From Bacteroides caccae (lineage in GTDB: Bacteria; Bacteroidota; Bacteroidia; Bacteroidales; Bacteroidaceae), in assembly GCF_002222615.2 (NCBI RefSeq), contig NZ_CP022412.2, positions 4,402,001-4,466,000 on the forward strand: a stretch of DNA of 64,000 nucleotides. The letters are read 5' to 3'. Position 1 is the first letter of the stretch; each line of letters opens with the position of its first letter. A program made the translations under genes and the position numbers. The notes under the pieces were generated by a model. The model was not told the DNA's origin. It made no database searches and saw only the letters and a list, made by a program, of their open reading frames with translations. Shown piece by piece: positions 6,740 to 15,532 of this stretch.

Positions 6740-7138
6740 CTACCATTGCAAGTCGGGTAAGTATTTACTTAGGGTGGTACGGAGAATACTCAAAGTGATC
6801 GGTTTCACCAACACTTCGGTAGCTCCCGCCTTCATCGCGTTTTCCTTGTCGGAGCTGAAAGCATAAGCTGTCTGCATGATAATGGGGATTTCCGTATTCG
6901 ACTCACGAATAATCTTCGTAGCCTCCAGCCCGTTCATCAACGGCATTTTGATATCCATTAGTATGGCACTCGCTCTATGTTGGTGTTCTTGAAACAACTG
7001 CACCATTTCTTCGCCGTTCTTCGCCCATTCGATATCACATTTTTTACCTATGATAGCTTTAATCAATTTAAAGTTGCTGTCGTCGTCCTCAGCCACTAAA
7101 ATGAGGGGTCTCAGTACACTCGTTTGTTCACTTTCCAT
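6740..7138 (-). CDS. Stand-alone response regulator receiver protein
   Basis: The 132-aa protein is a bare CheY-like receiver. The acidic pocket is E17-D18-D19-D20, the phosphoacceptor is D62 in LMDIKMP, the switch Thr is T90 (QTAYAF), and the conserved lysine is K112 (LVKP). There is no output domain, so it must signal by protein contact or as a phosphorelay intermediate. No histidine kinase is nearby; its partner is likely encoded elsewhere, possibly a hybrid kinase. It is divergent from the ABC-F gene. GNAT, sensor and DNA-binding domains are absent. Confidence 0.9.
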   Translation of the reverse strand: MESEQTSVLRPLILVAEDDDSNFKLIKAIIGKKCDIEWAKNGEEMVQLFQEHQHRASAILMDIKMPLMNGLEATKIIRESNTEIPIIMQTAYAFSSDKENAMKAGATEVLVKPITLSILRTTLSKYLPDLQW

Positions 7139-7227
7139 ATTGTTATTATATTGCTTTTTTTATTTGTCATTTTTGGTTAATATCTCTTTTCAGCCCGCAA
7201 GGTATAAAAAATATTCATATATTTCGC

Positions 7228-7235
7228 TATCTTTG
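7228..7235 (+). promoter_or_regulatory. -7 box of the ABC-F gene
   Basis: TATCTTTG matches TAnnTTTG exactly and lies 22 bp before the start codon. No good -33 element is visible. Confidence 0.55.
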
Positions 7236-7257
7236 CGCCTCAAAATAAAAGAATAAT

Positions 7258-8895
7258 ATGATTTCTGTTGACGGACTGGCCGTGGAATTTGGCGGCACGA
7301 CCTTATTTAGTGATATTTCTTTCGTTATTAATGAAAAAGACCGTATCGCCCTTATGGGAAAAAACGGTGCGGGTAAGAGTACGCTGCTCAAAATTCTGGC
7401 AGGTGTACGGCAACCGACGCGCGGCAAGGTTTCCGCACCCAAAGACTGCGTTGTGGCCTACCTGCCCCAACATTTGATGACGGAAGACGGACGGACAGTG
7501 TTTGACGAAACGGCGCAGGCCTTTGCTCACCTGCACGAAATGGAGGCGCAGATCGACCGTCTGAACAAAGAGCTGGAAACGCGGACGGACTACGAAAGCG
7601 ACAGTTATATGGCTCTCATTGAGGAGGTTTCCGCCTTAAGCGAGAAGTTCTATTCGATCGATGCCACCAACTACGAGGAAGATGTGGAAAAGTCGCTGCT
7701 CGGCCTCGGGTTCACCCGCGAGGATTTCCAACGGCAGACGAGCGATTTCAGCGGCGGCTGGCGGATGCGCATCGAGCTGGCAAAGCTGCTGTTGCAGAAA
7801 CCGGACGTGCTCCTGCTCGACGAGCCGACGAACCACCTCGACATCGAATCTATCCAATGGCTCGAAGATTTTCTGATCAACAACGGCAAAGCGGTGATTG
7901 TCATCAGCCACGACCGCAAGTTTGTGGACAACATCACCACCCGCACTATTGAAGTGACAATGGGACGTATCTACGATTATAAAGTGAATTACTCCCAATA
8001 TCTGACCTTGCGCAAAGAACGTCGCGAACAGCAACAGAAGGCTTATGACGAGCAGCAGAAATTTATCGCTGAGACGAAAGAGTTCATCGAACGCTTCAAA
8101 GGAACGTATTCGAAGACGTTGCAAGTGCAGAGCCGTGTCAAGATGCTGGAAAAGCTGGAACTGCTGGAGGTAGATGAGGAAGATACTTCCGCTTTGCGGT
8201 TGAAATTTCCACCTTCGCCCCGTTCGGGAAGTTATCCGGTGATTATGGAAGGTGTCGGCAAAACGTATGGCAATCACGTGGTGTTCCGCAACGCAAACCT
8301 GACGGTGGAACGCGGGGACAAGGTTGCCTTTGTCGGGAAGAACGGCGAGGGTAAATCTACGCTCGTGAAGTGTATCATGAAGGAAATCGAACACGAGGGG
8401 ACACTGACGCTGGGCCATAACGTACAAATAGGATATTTTGCACAAAACCAGGCTTCGCTCATGGACGAAAACCTGACGGTTTTCCAGACGATTGACGATG
8501 TGGCGAAAGGTGAGATCCGGAACAAAATCCGTGATTTGCTGGGTGCGTTTATGTTTGGCGGACCGGAGGAATCAATGAAGAAGGTGAAAGTGCTTTCGGG
8601 CGGGGAACGGACACGTCTGGCAATGATTAAATTGTTGCTGGAACCGGTCAATCTCCTCATTCTCGATGAGCCCACGAATCACCTCGACATGAAAACCAAA
8701 GATATTCTGAAACAGGCGCTACTCGACTTCGACGGCACTCTGATCGTTGTCTCCCACGACCGTGACTTCCTCGACGGACTGGTTTCAAAGGTGTATGAGT
8801 TTGGCAATCAGAAAGTGACGGAACATCTTTGCGGCATCTACGAGTTCCTTGAAAAAAAGAAAATGGATTCGCTGCAAGAACTGGAAAAGAAATAA
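7258..8895 (+). CDS. ABC-F family ATPase (ribosome-associated)
   Basis: The protein has two ABC ATPase domains on one chain and no membrane segments, the ABC-F layout. Domain 1 has Walker A GKNGAGKST (34-42), signature FSGGW (164-168) and Walker B LLLDEPTNHLD (185-195). Domain 2 has GKNGEGKST near 359, LSGGERTR near 446 and a second LLILDEPTNHLD. A charged, Q/E-rich linker around residues 250-305 corresponds to the P-site tRNA interaction motif. ABC-F proteins act on ribosomes as translation factors or, in some members, antibiotic-protection factors. At 545 aa with ordinary linker length this looks like a housekeeping type (Uup/EttA/YbiT-like); resistance cannot be judged from sequence alone. 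Confidence 0.92.
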   Translation: MISVDGLAVEFGGTTLFSDISFVINEKDRIALMGKNGAGKSTLLKILAGVRQPTRGKVSAPKDCVVAYLPQHLMTEDGRTVFDETAQAFAHLHEMEAQIDRLNKELETRTDYESDSYMALIEEVSALSEKFYSIDATNYEEDVEKSLLGLGFTREDFQRQTSDFSGGWRMRIELAKLLLQKPDVLLLDEPTNHLDIESIQWLEDFLINNGKAVIVISHDRKFVDNITTRTIEVTMGRIYDYKVNYSQYLTLRKERREQQQKAYDEQQKFIAETKEFIERFKGTYSKTLQVQSRVKMLEKLELLEVDEEDTSALRLKFPPSPRSGSYPVIMEGVGKTYGNHVVFRNANLTVERGDKVAFVGKNGEGKSTLVKCIMKEIEHEGTLTLGHNVQIGYFAQNQASLMDENLTVFQTIDDVAKGEIRNKIRDLLGAFMFGGPEESMKKVKVLSGGERTRLAMIKLLLEPVNLLILDEPTNHLDMKTKDILKQALLDFDGTLIVVSHDRDFLDGLVSKVYEFGNQKVTEHLCGIYEFLEKKKMDSLQELEKK

Positions 8896-8896
8896 A

Positions 8897-8936
8897 ATAG
8901 CCGGTAGTATCCCTTTATAGCCGGTAGTATACCTTT
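8897..8936 (+). repeat. Tandem 20-bp remnant of the palindromic element family
   Basis: Two copies of a 20-bp unit (8897-8916 and 8917-8936) differ at one base. Each contains GCCGGTAGTAT, related to the AGTCGGTAGTAT segment of the full elements. They lie between the ABC-F stop and copy B, followed by a partial CTTCCCGAAGGAGG, so this looks like debris of another copy. Confidence 0.6.
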
Positions 8937-8960
8937 CTCTTTCTTCCCGAAGGAGGAGGG

Positions 8961-9187
8961 TTCTTCTTCAAATTTGGTGGCAATTTAACCAGTCGGTAGT
9001 ATTTCCATTCCCCTCCTTCGGGAAGGAGGGGTGGCTGAAAGCCGGGGTGGTAGGTGGATACACAATGCTGATAATAACTGACTTACGCATTCACCTACCA
9101 CCTCCCCCTACGGGTACTCCTCCTTCCCGAAGGAGGAGAATGGAGATACCACCGACTGGTTAAATTGCCACCAAATTTGAAGAAGAA
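8961..9187. repeat. Palindromic repeat element, copy B (compact 227-bp form)
   Basis: The outer arms 8961-8997 and 9151-9187 are perfect inverted repeats of 37 bp. With three mismatches the pairing extends to about 60 bp on each side, including TCCATT and CTCCTTCGG blocks. The inner arms GGTGGTAGGTG and CACCTACCACC flank a loop of about 35 nt. Nearly the whole element is therefore one imperfect palindrome. It sits between the convergent side of the ABC-F gene and the promoter of the efflux operon. No open reading frame of note is present. Confidence 0.88.
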
Positions 9188-9234
9188 CAAATAATAAAAG
9201 ATGTTATCGGCTTTTAACGGAGAAAAAGTTTTTG

Positions 9235-9242
9235 TATCTTTG
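9235..9242 (+). promoter_or_regulatory. -7 box of the metal-efflux operon
   Basis: TATCTTTG is a perfect TAnnTTTG. A TTTT at 9212-9215 lies 19 bp upstream and could serve as a weak -33. The promoter begins only 50 bp after element copy B. Confidence 0.6.
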
Positions 9243-9290
9243 TAACGTTCAAATAATCAAGCTGAAGCCGATACATATCCAAAAGAAAGG

Positions 9291-9701
9291 ATGAAAAGGA
9301 AGAAACGATATATAGTAACATTGCTGCTTTTTATCAACATTATCATGTTGACGGCAGCCGTTATTCCTCATCATCACCACCCCAACGGAGCGATTTGCAT
9401 GAAACAGGACTTGCCCGTAGAACAGCAATGTCCCAAACATCATCATCATCCGGCAAGCGACTCATGTTGCAGCAGCGAATGTATGACGCGCTTCCACTCT
9501 CCCATTCCTTCCTTCCACACAGATAGCGGACCGGACTATGTGTTCATCGCCACCCTGTTTACGGACGGAATCATCGAACATCTGCTAAAACCACAAGAGA
9601 GACGGGTCAAGAACTATTACGTCTACCGAGACTCGCTGCACGGGACGAACATCCCCCGTACCACCTCTCTCCGCGCCCCTCCCTATTCTGTTTTCGCGTA
9701 A
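9291..9701 (+). CDS. Small His/Cys-rich exported protein upstream of RND efflux genes (DUF6769-like)
   Basis: The 136-aa product begins with a basic N-terminus and a hydrophobic segment (YIVTLLLFINIIMLTAAV), likely a signal anchor or signal peptide. It then has IPHHHHP, KHHHHP and a SCCSSEC cluster, which suggest metal binding in the periplasm. It resembles the small proteins I recall as DUF6769 next to CusB/CusA genes in Bacteroides; that family name is from memory. It is the first gene of the cluster, 87 bp before the adaptor gene, which also has its own -7 box. A periplasmic metal sensor or chaperone role is inferred, not shown. Confidence 0.65.
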   Translation: MKRKKRYIVTLLLFINIIMLTAAVIPHHHHPNGAICMKQDLPVEQQCPKHHHHPASDSCCSSECMTRFHSPIPSFHTDSGPDYVFIATLFTDGIIEHLLKPQERRVKNYYVYRDSLHGTNIPRTTSLRAPPYSVFA

Positions 9702-9740
9702 GACCAACGTGAATGCAAACTTGTTGCATCCGCGTCACCC

Positions 9741-9748
9741 TATCTTTG
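9741..9748 (+). promoter_or_regulatory. Second -7 box, before the periplasmic adaptor gene
   Basis: TATCTTTG fits TAnnTTTG. A TTG at 9721-9723 is 17 bp upstream, shorter than the usual 19-21 bp. It suggests the adaptor/pump/channel genes can be transcribed separately from the small His-rich gene. Confidence 0.5.
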
Positions 9749-9788
9749 TAACGTAAAAACAGTAAATTTTAGTAGGAAAATATCATTT

Positions 9789-11081
9789 ATGAAAAAACTT
9801 ATTTTTATGGGAATCCTGGGCTTATTCGCTTTAGGAGCCTGCAATAACAAGAATACACAAGGTCATGAAGGACATGGCCATAGTACCGTCACACACAACA
9901 ACGATGAACACAACCATGAAGCGGAAGGTCACGACCATGAAGCAGAAGGACATACCCATGGAACAGAAGGAGAATGCAACGGCGATCATAAACATGATGC
10001 GGCCGACAATCACCAAGACACTGCTGCCGGACACGATGAAACTGCCGAAGCCGCCCACAGCGACGAAATCATCCTCCCGAAAGCGAAAGCCGATGCTGCC
10101 GGAGTGAAAGTAAGCATTGTAGAACCCGCCCCTTTCCAACAAGTAATCAAGACCAGCGGACAGGTATTGGCTGCACAAGGCGACGAATCCGTCGCGGTAG
10201 CCACTGTGGCAGGTGTTGTCTCATTCCGCGGAAAGGTGACGGAAGGTATGAGTGTAGGCAGCGGCACTCCGCTAGTGACCATTTCCTCGCACAACATCGC
10301 AGACGGCGACCCGGTGCAACGTGCCCGTATCGCTTACGAAGTGTCGAAGAAAGAATACGAACGGATGAAAGCGCTTGTCAAAAACAAAATCGTATCCGAC
10401 AAGGATTTTGCACAGGCAGAGCAGAATTACGAGAATGCCCGCATCAGCTATGAGGCGCTCGCAAAGAACCATTCGGCAATCGGACAGAACATTACCGCTC
10501 CTATCGCCGGCTACGTGAAAAGTATTCTGGTGAAAGAAGGGGATTATGTCACAATTGGCCAGCCATTGGTCAGCGTGACACAGAACCGCCGTCTGTTCCT
10601 CCGTGCCGAAGTGTCGGAAAAGTATTACCCGTATCTCCGCACAATTAATTCCGCCAATTTCCGGACACCATATAATAATAAGGTATATGAATTGGGAGCA
10701 TTGAACGGCCGGCTTCTCTCGTTCGGCAAAACAGCGGGAGACAACTCTTTCTATGTCCCCGTAACTTTTGAATTTGACAACAAAGGCGACATCATAGCCG
10801 GTTCGTTCGTAGAGGTCTACCTGCTTTCCTCCCAACTGGAGAATGTCCTTTCCCTTCCCCGCACGGCACTGACCGAGGAACAAGGAATCTACTTTGTATA
10901 TCTGCAACTTGACGAAGAGGGATACAAAAAGCAAGAAGTGACTTTAGGCGCCGACAACGGCAAAAATGTGCAAATCCTCACCGGAATAAAACCAGGCGAC
11001 CGCGTAGTGACGGAAGGAGCTTATCAGGTTCGTCTGGCAAGCGCCAGCAACGCAATTCCCGCACACAGCCACGAACACTAA
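9789..11081 (+). CDS. RND efflux periplasmic adaptor lipoprotein, CusB/CzcB type, His-rich
   Basis: The 430-aa protein has a lipoprotein signal with lipobox LGAC (Cys at about residue 18). It is followed by a His-rich stretch (repeats such as HEGHGH, HNHEAEGHDHEAEGH) over residues about 26-85. The rest is a membrane-fusion adaptor: a barrel-sandwich/lipoyl half around 130-160, an alpha-hairpin around 175-235, and the second half with GYVKSILVKEGDYVTIGQPL around 245. The C-terminus HSHEH is again His-rich. It would link the inner-membrane pump to the outer-membrane channel and may hand metal to the pump. His repeats point to zinc, nickel, cobalt or copper; the sequence does not decide which. 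Confidence 0.88.
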   Translation: MKKLIFMGILGLFALGACNNKNTQGHEGHGHSTVTHNNDEHNHEAEGHDHEAEGHTHGTEGECNGDHKHDAADNHQDTAAGHDETAEAAHSDEIILPKAKADAAGVKVSIVEPAPFQQVIKTSGQVLAAQGDESVAVATVAGVVSFRGKVTEGMSVGSGTPLVTISSHNIADGDPVQRARIAYEVSKKEYERMKALVKNKIVSDKDFAQAEQNYENARISYEALAKNHSAIGQNITAPIAGYVKSILVKEGDYVTIGQPLVSVTQNRRLFLRAEVSEKYYPYLRTINSANFRTPYNNKVYELGALNGRLLSFGKTAGDNSFYVPVTFEFDNKGDIIAGSFVEVYLLSSQLENVLSLPRTALTEEQGIYFVYLQLDEEGYKKQEVTLGADNGKNVQILTGIKPGDRVVTEGAYQVRLASASNAIPAHSHEH

Positions 11082-11155
11082 GCGGCAAGGCGCCGCAGCC
11101 GGATTGCTTTGCGGTGCATCTATCTCATTTTTTATCACTCAATTGATGAATTATC

Positions 11156-14100
11156 ATGCTTAACAAAATTATACATTACTCCCTGCATAACAGGTTGGTC
11201 GTACTCTGCGCGGCTTTCCTCCTGCTCATCGCGGGCACCTACACTGCCATGAATACCGAAGTTGACGTCTTCCCCGACCTCAACGCCCCGACGGTGGTTA
11301 TCATGACCGAAGCCAATGGTATGGCAGCCGAGGAAGTGGAACAACTCGTTACCTTTCCTGTCGAAACAGCCGTAAACGGTGCTACCGGTGTACGCCGTGT
11401 CCGTTCTTCGTCCACCAACGGCTTCTCCGTTGTCTGGGTGGAATTTGACTGGGGAACAGACATCTACCTCGCCCGCCAGATTGTCAGCGAGAAACTGGCG
11501 GTAGTCAGTGAATCCCTCCCCGTCAACGTGGGCAAGCCGACGCTGGGCCCGCAATCTTCTATCCTGGGCGAAATGCTGATTGTCGGTCTGACCGCCGACT
11601 CGACCTCCATGCTCGACCTCCGCACGATTGCGGACTGGACGATTCGCCCGCGCCTGCTGTCCACCGGAGGGGTGGCACAGGTAGCCGTGTTGGGCGGAGA
11701 TATCAAAGAATACCAGATTCAACTGGACCCGGAACGGATGCGCCACTACAGCGTTTCAATGGGTGAAATAATGGCTGTCACCCAAGACATGAACTTAAAC
11801 GCCAACGGTGGCGTACTTTACGAGTTCGGAAATGAATATATCGTGCGTGGGGTACTTTCTACCCCGAAGGTCGAGGAGCTAGGCAAAGCAGTCGTAAAAA
11901 CAGTAAACACTTTCCCCGTCACACTGGAGGACATCGCCGACGTGAAAATCGGCCCCAAAGCTCCGAAACTGGGAACCGCTTCCGAACGCGGCAAACCTGC
12001 CGTACTAATGACAGTCACCAAACAGCCTGCCACTAGTACCCTCGAACTGACCGACAAACTGGAAGCCTCTCTGAAAGACCTCCAAAAGAACCTGCCTGCC
12101 GACGTGAAAGTGTCTACTGATATTTTCCGCCAAAGCCGTTTCATCGAAAGTTCGATCGGCAACGTGAAGAAGTCGCTTTTTGAAGGCGGTATTTTCGTGG
12201 TGATCGTCTTGTTCCTGTTCCTGGCAAATGTACGTACAACGGTGATCTCGCTGGTGACACTGCCTATCTCACTGCTCGTCTCCATTCTTACGCTGCACTA
12301 TATGGGATTGACTATCAACACAATGAGTCTCGGTGGTATGGCCATTGCTATCGGTTCACTGGTGGACGACGCGATCGTGGACGTCGAAAACGTGTACAAG
12401 CGCCTGCGGGAGAACCGGCAGAAACCGGAGGCCGAACGGCTCAGTACACTGGAGGTGGTATTCAACGCCTCGAAGGAAGTTCGTATGCCTATCCTTAATT
12501 CGACGTTGATTATTGTAGTCAGTTTTGTCCCCCTGTTCTTCCTGAGTGGAATGGAAGGAAGAATGTTGGTCCCGCTGGGCATTGCGTTTATCGTGGCGTT
12601 GTTCGCTTCGACGGTTGTTGCGCTGACGCTGACCCCGGTACTTTGCTCGTATCTGCTGGGCAGTAACAAGACGAACAAGGAACTGAAAGAGTCATTCGTA
12701 GCCCGTTGGATGAAAGGGATTTACGGGAAGGCACTGACTTGGGTACTGGCCCACAAACGGGTGACTTTGGGAAGTACAATCGGACTGTTTGTGGTCGCTC
12801 TCGGTGTGTTCTTCACTCTCGGACGCAGCTTCCTGCCTTCTTTCAATGAGGGCTCGTTCACAATCAACATCAGTTCGCTGCCGGGCATTTCGTTGGAAGA
12901 AAGCAACAAAATGGGACATCGTGCCGAGGAACTGCTGCTGACAATTCCAGAGATACAGACGGTAGCCCGCAAGACGGGACGTGCCGAACTGGACGAGCAC
13001 GCGCTTGGCGTGAACGTCTCGGAAATCGAAGCTCCGTTCGAGCTGAAAGACCGTCCGCGCAACGAGCTCGTTGCCGAAGTGCGCGAGAAACTAGGAACGA
13101 TCACCGGTGCAAATATAGAAATCGGTCAGCCTATCAGCCACCGAATCGATGCCATGTTGTCCGGTACAAAGGCAAATATCGCCATCAAACTTTTCGGCGA
13201 TGACTTGAACAAGATGTTCTCACTCGGCAACCGGATAAAGGACGCTATCGGAGATATACCGGGCATTGCCGACCTCAACGTGGAGCAGCAGATCGAGCGT
13301 CCGCAGTTGAAGATTCAACCGAAACGGGAGATGCTTGCCAAGTTCGGGATTACCTTGCCGGAATTCTCGGAATATGTCAACGTTGCCCTTGCAGGAAAAG
13401 TGATCTCGCAGGTTTATGAACAGGGAAAGAGCTTCGACCTCATCGTAAAAGTGAAGGATGACGCACGGGACGAAATGGAGAAAATCCGCAACTTAATGGT
13501 AGACACCAACGACGGCCGCAAAGTGCCTCTGAACTACGTGGCGGAAGTGGTTTCGGCCATGGGACCGAACACGATCAACCGCGAAAACGTGAAGCGCAAA
13601 ATCGTGATTTCCGCCAACGTGGCGGACCGTGACCTCCGAAGTGTGGTAAACGACATCCAAAAGCGTATCGATACGTCTATACAGCTCCCCGAAGGCTATC
13701 ACATCGAATACGGTGGACAGTTTGAAAGCGAACAAGCCGCCAGCCGGACATTGGCGCTGACGTCATTCATCAGCATTGTTGTCATCTTCCTGCTGCTTTA
13801 CAACGAGTTCCGCAGCGTGAAGGAATCCGGCGTTATCTTGTTGAACCTGCCGCTTGCACTGATCGGCGGTGTTTTCGCACTGGTCATCACGACGGGTGAG
13901 GTCAGCATTCCGGCAATTATCGGGTTTATCTCCCTGTTCGGCATTGCGACCAGAAACGGTATGTTGCTTATCAGCCACTATAACCACCTCCAAAAAGAGG
14001 AAGGACTGAACGTATACGACAGTGTCATGCAAGGCTCGCTCGACCGTCTGAACCCGATTCTTATGACAGCGCTTTCGTCGGCACTGGCACTGATCCCGCT

Positions 14101-14281
14101 GGCGCTCGGCGGCGACTTGCCCGGAAACGAAATTCAAAGTCCAATGGCCAAAGTTATCTTGGGCGGACTTTTAACCTCTACGTTCCTGAACGGTTTCATC
14201 GTTCCGATTGTTTACCTGATGATGCACCGCCGGCCTACCGACGCTGCACCGGAGCAAGAATCCCTCGCGACACCCTGCTAA
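11156..14281 (+). CDS. Heavy-metal RND efflux pump, CusA/CzcA type
   Basis: The 1041-aa protein has the RND layout of 12 transmembrane helices with two large periplasmic loops. It begins MLNKIIHYSLHNRLVVL and has ASTVVALTLTPVLCSYLLG near 483-501. In TM4, around residues 395-415, it reads AIGSLVDDAIVDVENVYKRL. The acidic residues there correspond to the proton-relay region of HME-RND pumps, although the DFG motif of CzcA is replaced by AIG, closer to CusA. It would use the proton gradient to export metal cations. The gene starts 74 bp after the adaptor gene and is followed 43 bp later by the TolC-like gene. Confidence 0.92.
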   Translation: MLNKIIHYSLHNRLVVLCAAFLLLIAGTYTAMNTEVDVFPDLNAPTVVIMTEANGMAAEEVEQLVTFPVETAVNGATGVRRVRSSSTNGFSVVWVEFDWGTDIYLARQIVSEKLAVVSESLPVNVGKPTLGPQSSILGEMLIVGLTADSTSMLDLRTIADWTIRPRLLSTGGVAQVAVLGGDIKEYQIQLDPERMRHYSVSMGEIMAVTQDMNLNANGGVLYEFGNEYIVRGVLSTPKVEELGKAVVKTVNTFPVTLEDIADVKIGPKAPKLGTASERGKPAVLMTVTKQPATSTLELTDKLEASLKDLQKNLPADVKVSTDIFRQSRFIESSIGNVKKSLFEGGIFVVIVLFLFLANVRTTVISLVTLPISLLVSILTLHYMGLTINTMSLGGMAIAIGSLVDDAIVDVENVYKRLRENRQKPEAERLSTLEVVFNASKEVRMPILNSTLIIVVSFVPLFFLSGMEGRMLVPLGIAFIVALFASTVVALTLTPVLCSYLLGSNKTNKELKESFVARWMKGIYGKALTWVLAHKRVTLGSTIGLFVVALGVFFTLGRSFLPSFNEGSFTINISSLPGISLEESNKMGHRAEELLLTIPEIQTVARKTGRAELDEHALGVNVSEIEAPFELKDRPRNELVAEVREKLGTITGANIEIGQPISHRIDAMLSGTKANIAIKLFGDDLNKMFSLGNRIKDAIGDIPGIADLNVEQQIERPQLKIQPKREMLAKFGITLPEFSEYVNVALAGKVISQVYEQGKSFDLIVKVKDDARDEMEKIRNLMVDTNDGRKVPLNYVAEVVSAMGPNTINRENVKRKIVISANVADRDLRSVVNDIQKRIDTSIQLPEGYHIEYGGQFESEQAASRTLALTSFISIVVIFLLLYNEFRSVKESGVILLNLPLALIGGVFALVITTGEVSIPAIIGFISLFGIATRNGMLLISHYNHLQKEEGLNVYDSVMQGSLDRLNPILMTALSSALALIPLALGGDLPGNEIQSPMAKVILGGLLTSTFLNGFIVPIVYLMMHRRPTDAAPEQESLATPC

Positions 14282-14324
14282 TCATCAGCCAGACGTAATA
14301 GAAGAAACAAATAAAAGAAAAAGT

Positions 14325-15518
14325 ATGAAACGGATTATCATTATAAGTTCTTTTGCTGCCACTGCACTCTTCACCCTGACGGGGGGTGTGCAGGCACAGA
14401 ACAGCATAGAACAGGTATTAAAAAATATAGAAACGAACAACAAGGAGTTGCAGGCGAACGCCCAACTGATTACCTCGCAGAAACTGGAATCCAAAACGGA
14501 CAACAACCTGCCCGATCCTACCTTGTCCTACGCTCACCTCTGGGGAGCAAAGGACAAAAACGAAACAATCGGCGAACTCGTCGTTTCGCAGAGTTTCGAC
14601 TTCCCCAGCCTGTATGCCACGCGCAATAAACTGAACCGGTTGAAGGCAGGGGCTTACGACAGCCAGGCGGACGTATTCCGTCAGGACAAACTGTTGCAGG
14701 CGAAAGAAGTCTGTCTGGACATTATCATGCTCCGCCAGCAGAAACAAATTCTCGAAGAAAGGCTCCGCAACGCGGAAGTACTCGCTGAAATGTATGCCAA
14801 ACGTCTCCAAACCGGAGACGCCAACGCCCTCGAGACGAACAAAATCAATCTGGAATTACTGAACGTCCGCACAGAAGCCTCACTCAACGAAACGGCGCTC
14901 CGCAACAAAATGCAGGAACTGAATACGCTGAACGGCAATATCCCGGTGGTCTTTGAAGAAAGCCGGTATCCCCTCACTCCTTTTCCCTCCGATTACCAGA
15001 TCTTGAAATCGGAAGTGCTCTCTGCCGACCGTACCCTCATGGCGCTCGGCAACGAAAGCCTCGTTGCCCGGAAACAAATAGCGGTCAACAAATCGCAGTG
15101 GTTGCCGAAACTGGAACTGGGATATCGCCGGAACACAGAAACGGGCACACCTTTCAACGGGGTAGTAGTCGGCTTCTCTTTCCCTCTTTTCGAAAACCGG
15201 AACAAGGTGAAGATTGCGAAAGCACAAGCTTTGAACATCGACCTGCAAAAAGAAAATGCCACGTTGCAAGTTGAATCCGAATTGTCACAGCTCTATCGTG
15301 AAGCCAAAGCACTGCATAACTCCATGGAAGAATATAAAAAGACGTTCCGGTCGCAACAGGACTTGGCATTGCTGAAACAGGCACTCACCGGAGGACAAAT
15401 CAGCATGATAGAGTATTTCGTAGAAGTATCCGTCATCTACCAGAGCCACCAGAACTATCTGCAACTCGAAAACCAATATCAGAAAGCAATGGCACGGATT
15501 TACAAAAGTAAGTTGTAG
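14325..15518 (+). CDS. TolC-family outer-membrane channel of the metal efflux system
   Basis: The 397-aa product has a signal peptide ending near VQAQ (about residues 1-25). It has the repeated long helices with alternating Glu, Leu and Lys typical of TolC-family proteins, for example the region around residues 110-195 and its repeat around 290-360. It would form the outer-membrane exit duct for the CusB/CusA proteins encoded just upstream. The length is close to CzcC-type channels. The gene ends 14 bp before the end of the convergent RNA methyltransferase gene, and a small hairpin (15512-15539, GTTGTAGGCC with its near-complement) spans both gene ends. Confidence 0.88.
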   Translation: MKRIIIISSFAATALFTLTGGVQAQNSIEQVLKNIETNNKELQANAQLITSQKLESKTDNNLPDPTLSYAHLWGAKDKNETIGELVVSQSFDFPSLYATRNKLNRLKAGAYDSQADVFRQDKLLQAKEVCLDIIMLRQQKQILEERLRNAEVLAEMYAKRLQTGDANALETNKINLELLNVRTEASLNETALRNKMQELNTLNGNIPVVFEESRYPLTPFPSDYQILKSEVLSADRTLMALGNESLVARKQIAVNKSQWLPKLELGYRRNTETGTPFNGVVVGFSFPLFENRNKVKIAKAQALNIDLQKENATLQVESELSQLYREAKALHNSMEEYKKTFRSQQDLALLKQALTGGQISMIEYFVEVSVIYQSHQNYLQLENQYQKAMARIYKSKL

Positions 15519-15532
15519 GCCTTATCCGGCCT

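Noticed and set aside
7636..8445. A 269-codon minus-strand frame within the ABC-F gene
   Set aside because: It is a shadow of the ABC-F coding frame, and its translation has no family features.
6169..9187. Copies A and B as the two ends of one composite transposon carrying the receiver and ABC-F genes
   Set aside because: No transposase is present, the enclosed genes are housekeeping-like and a third copy lies far away; each copy is a complete palindromic unit on its own.
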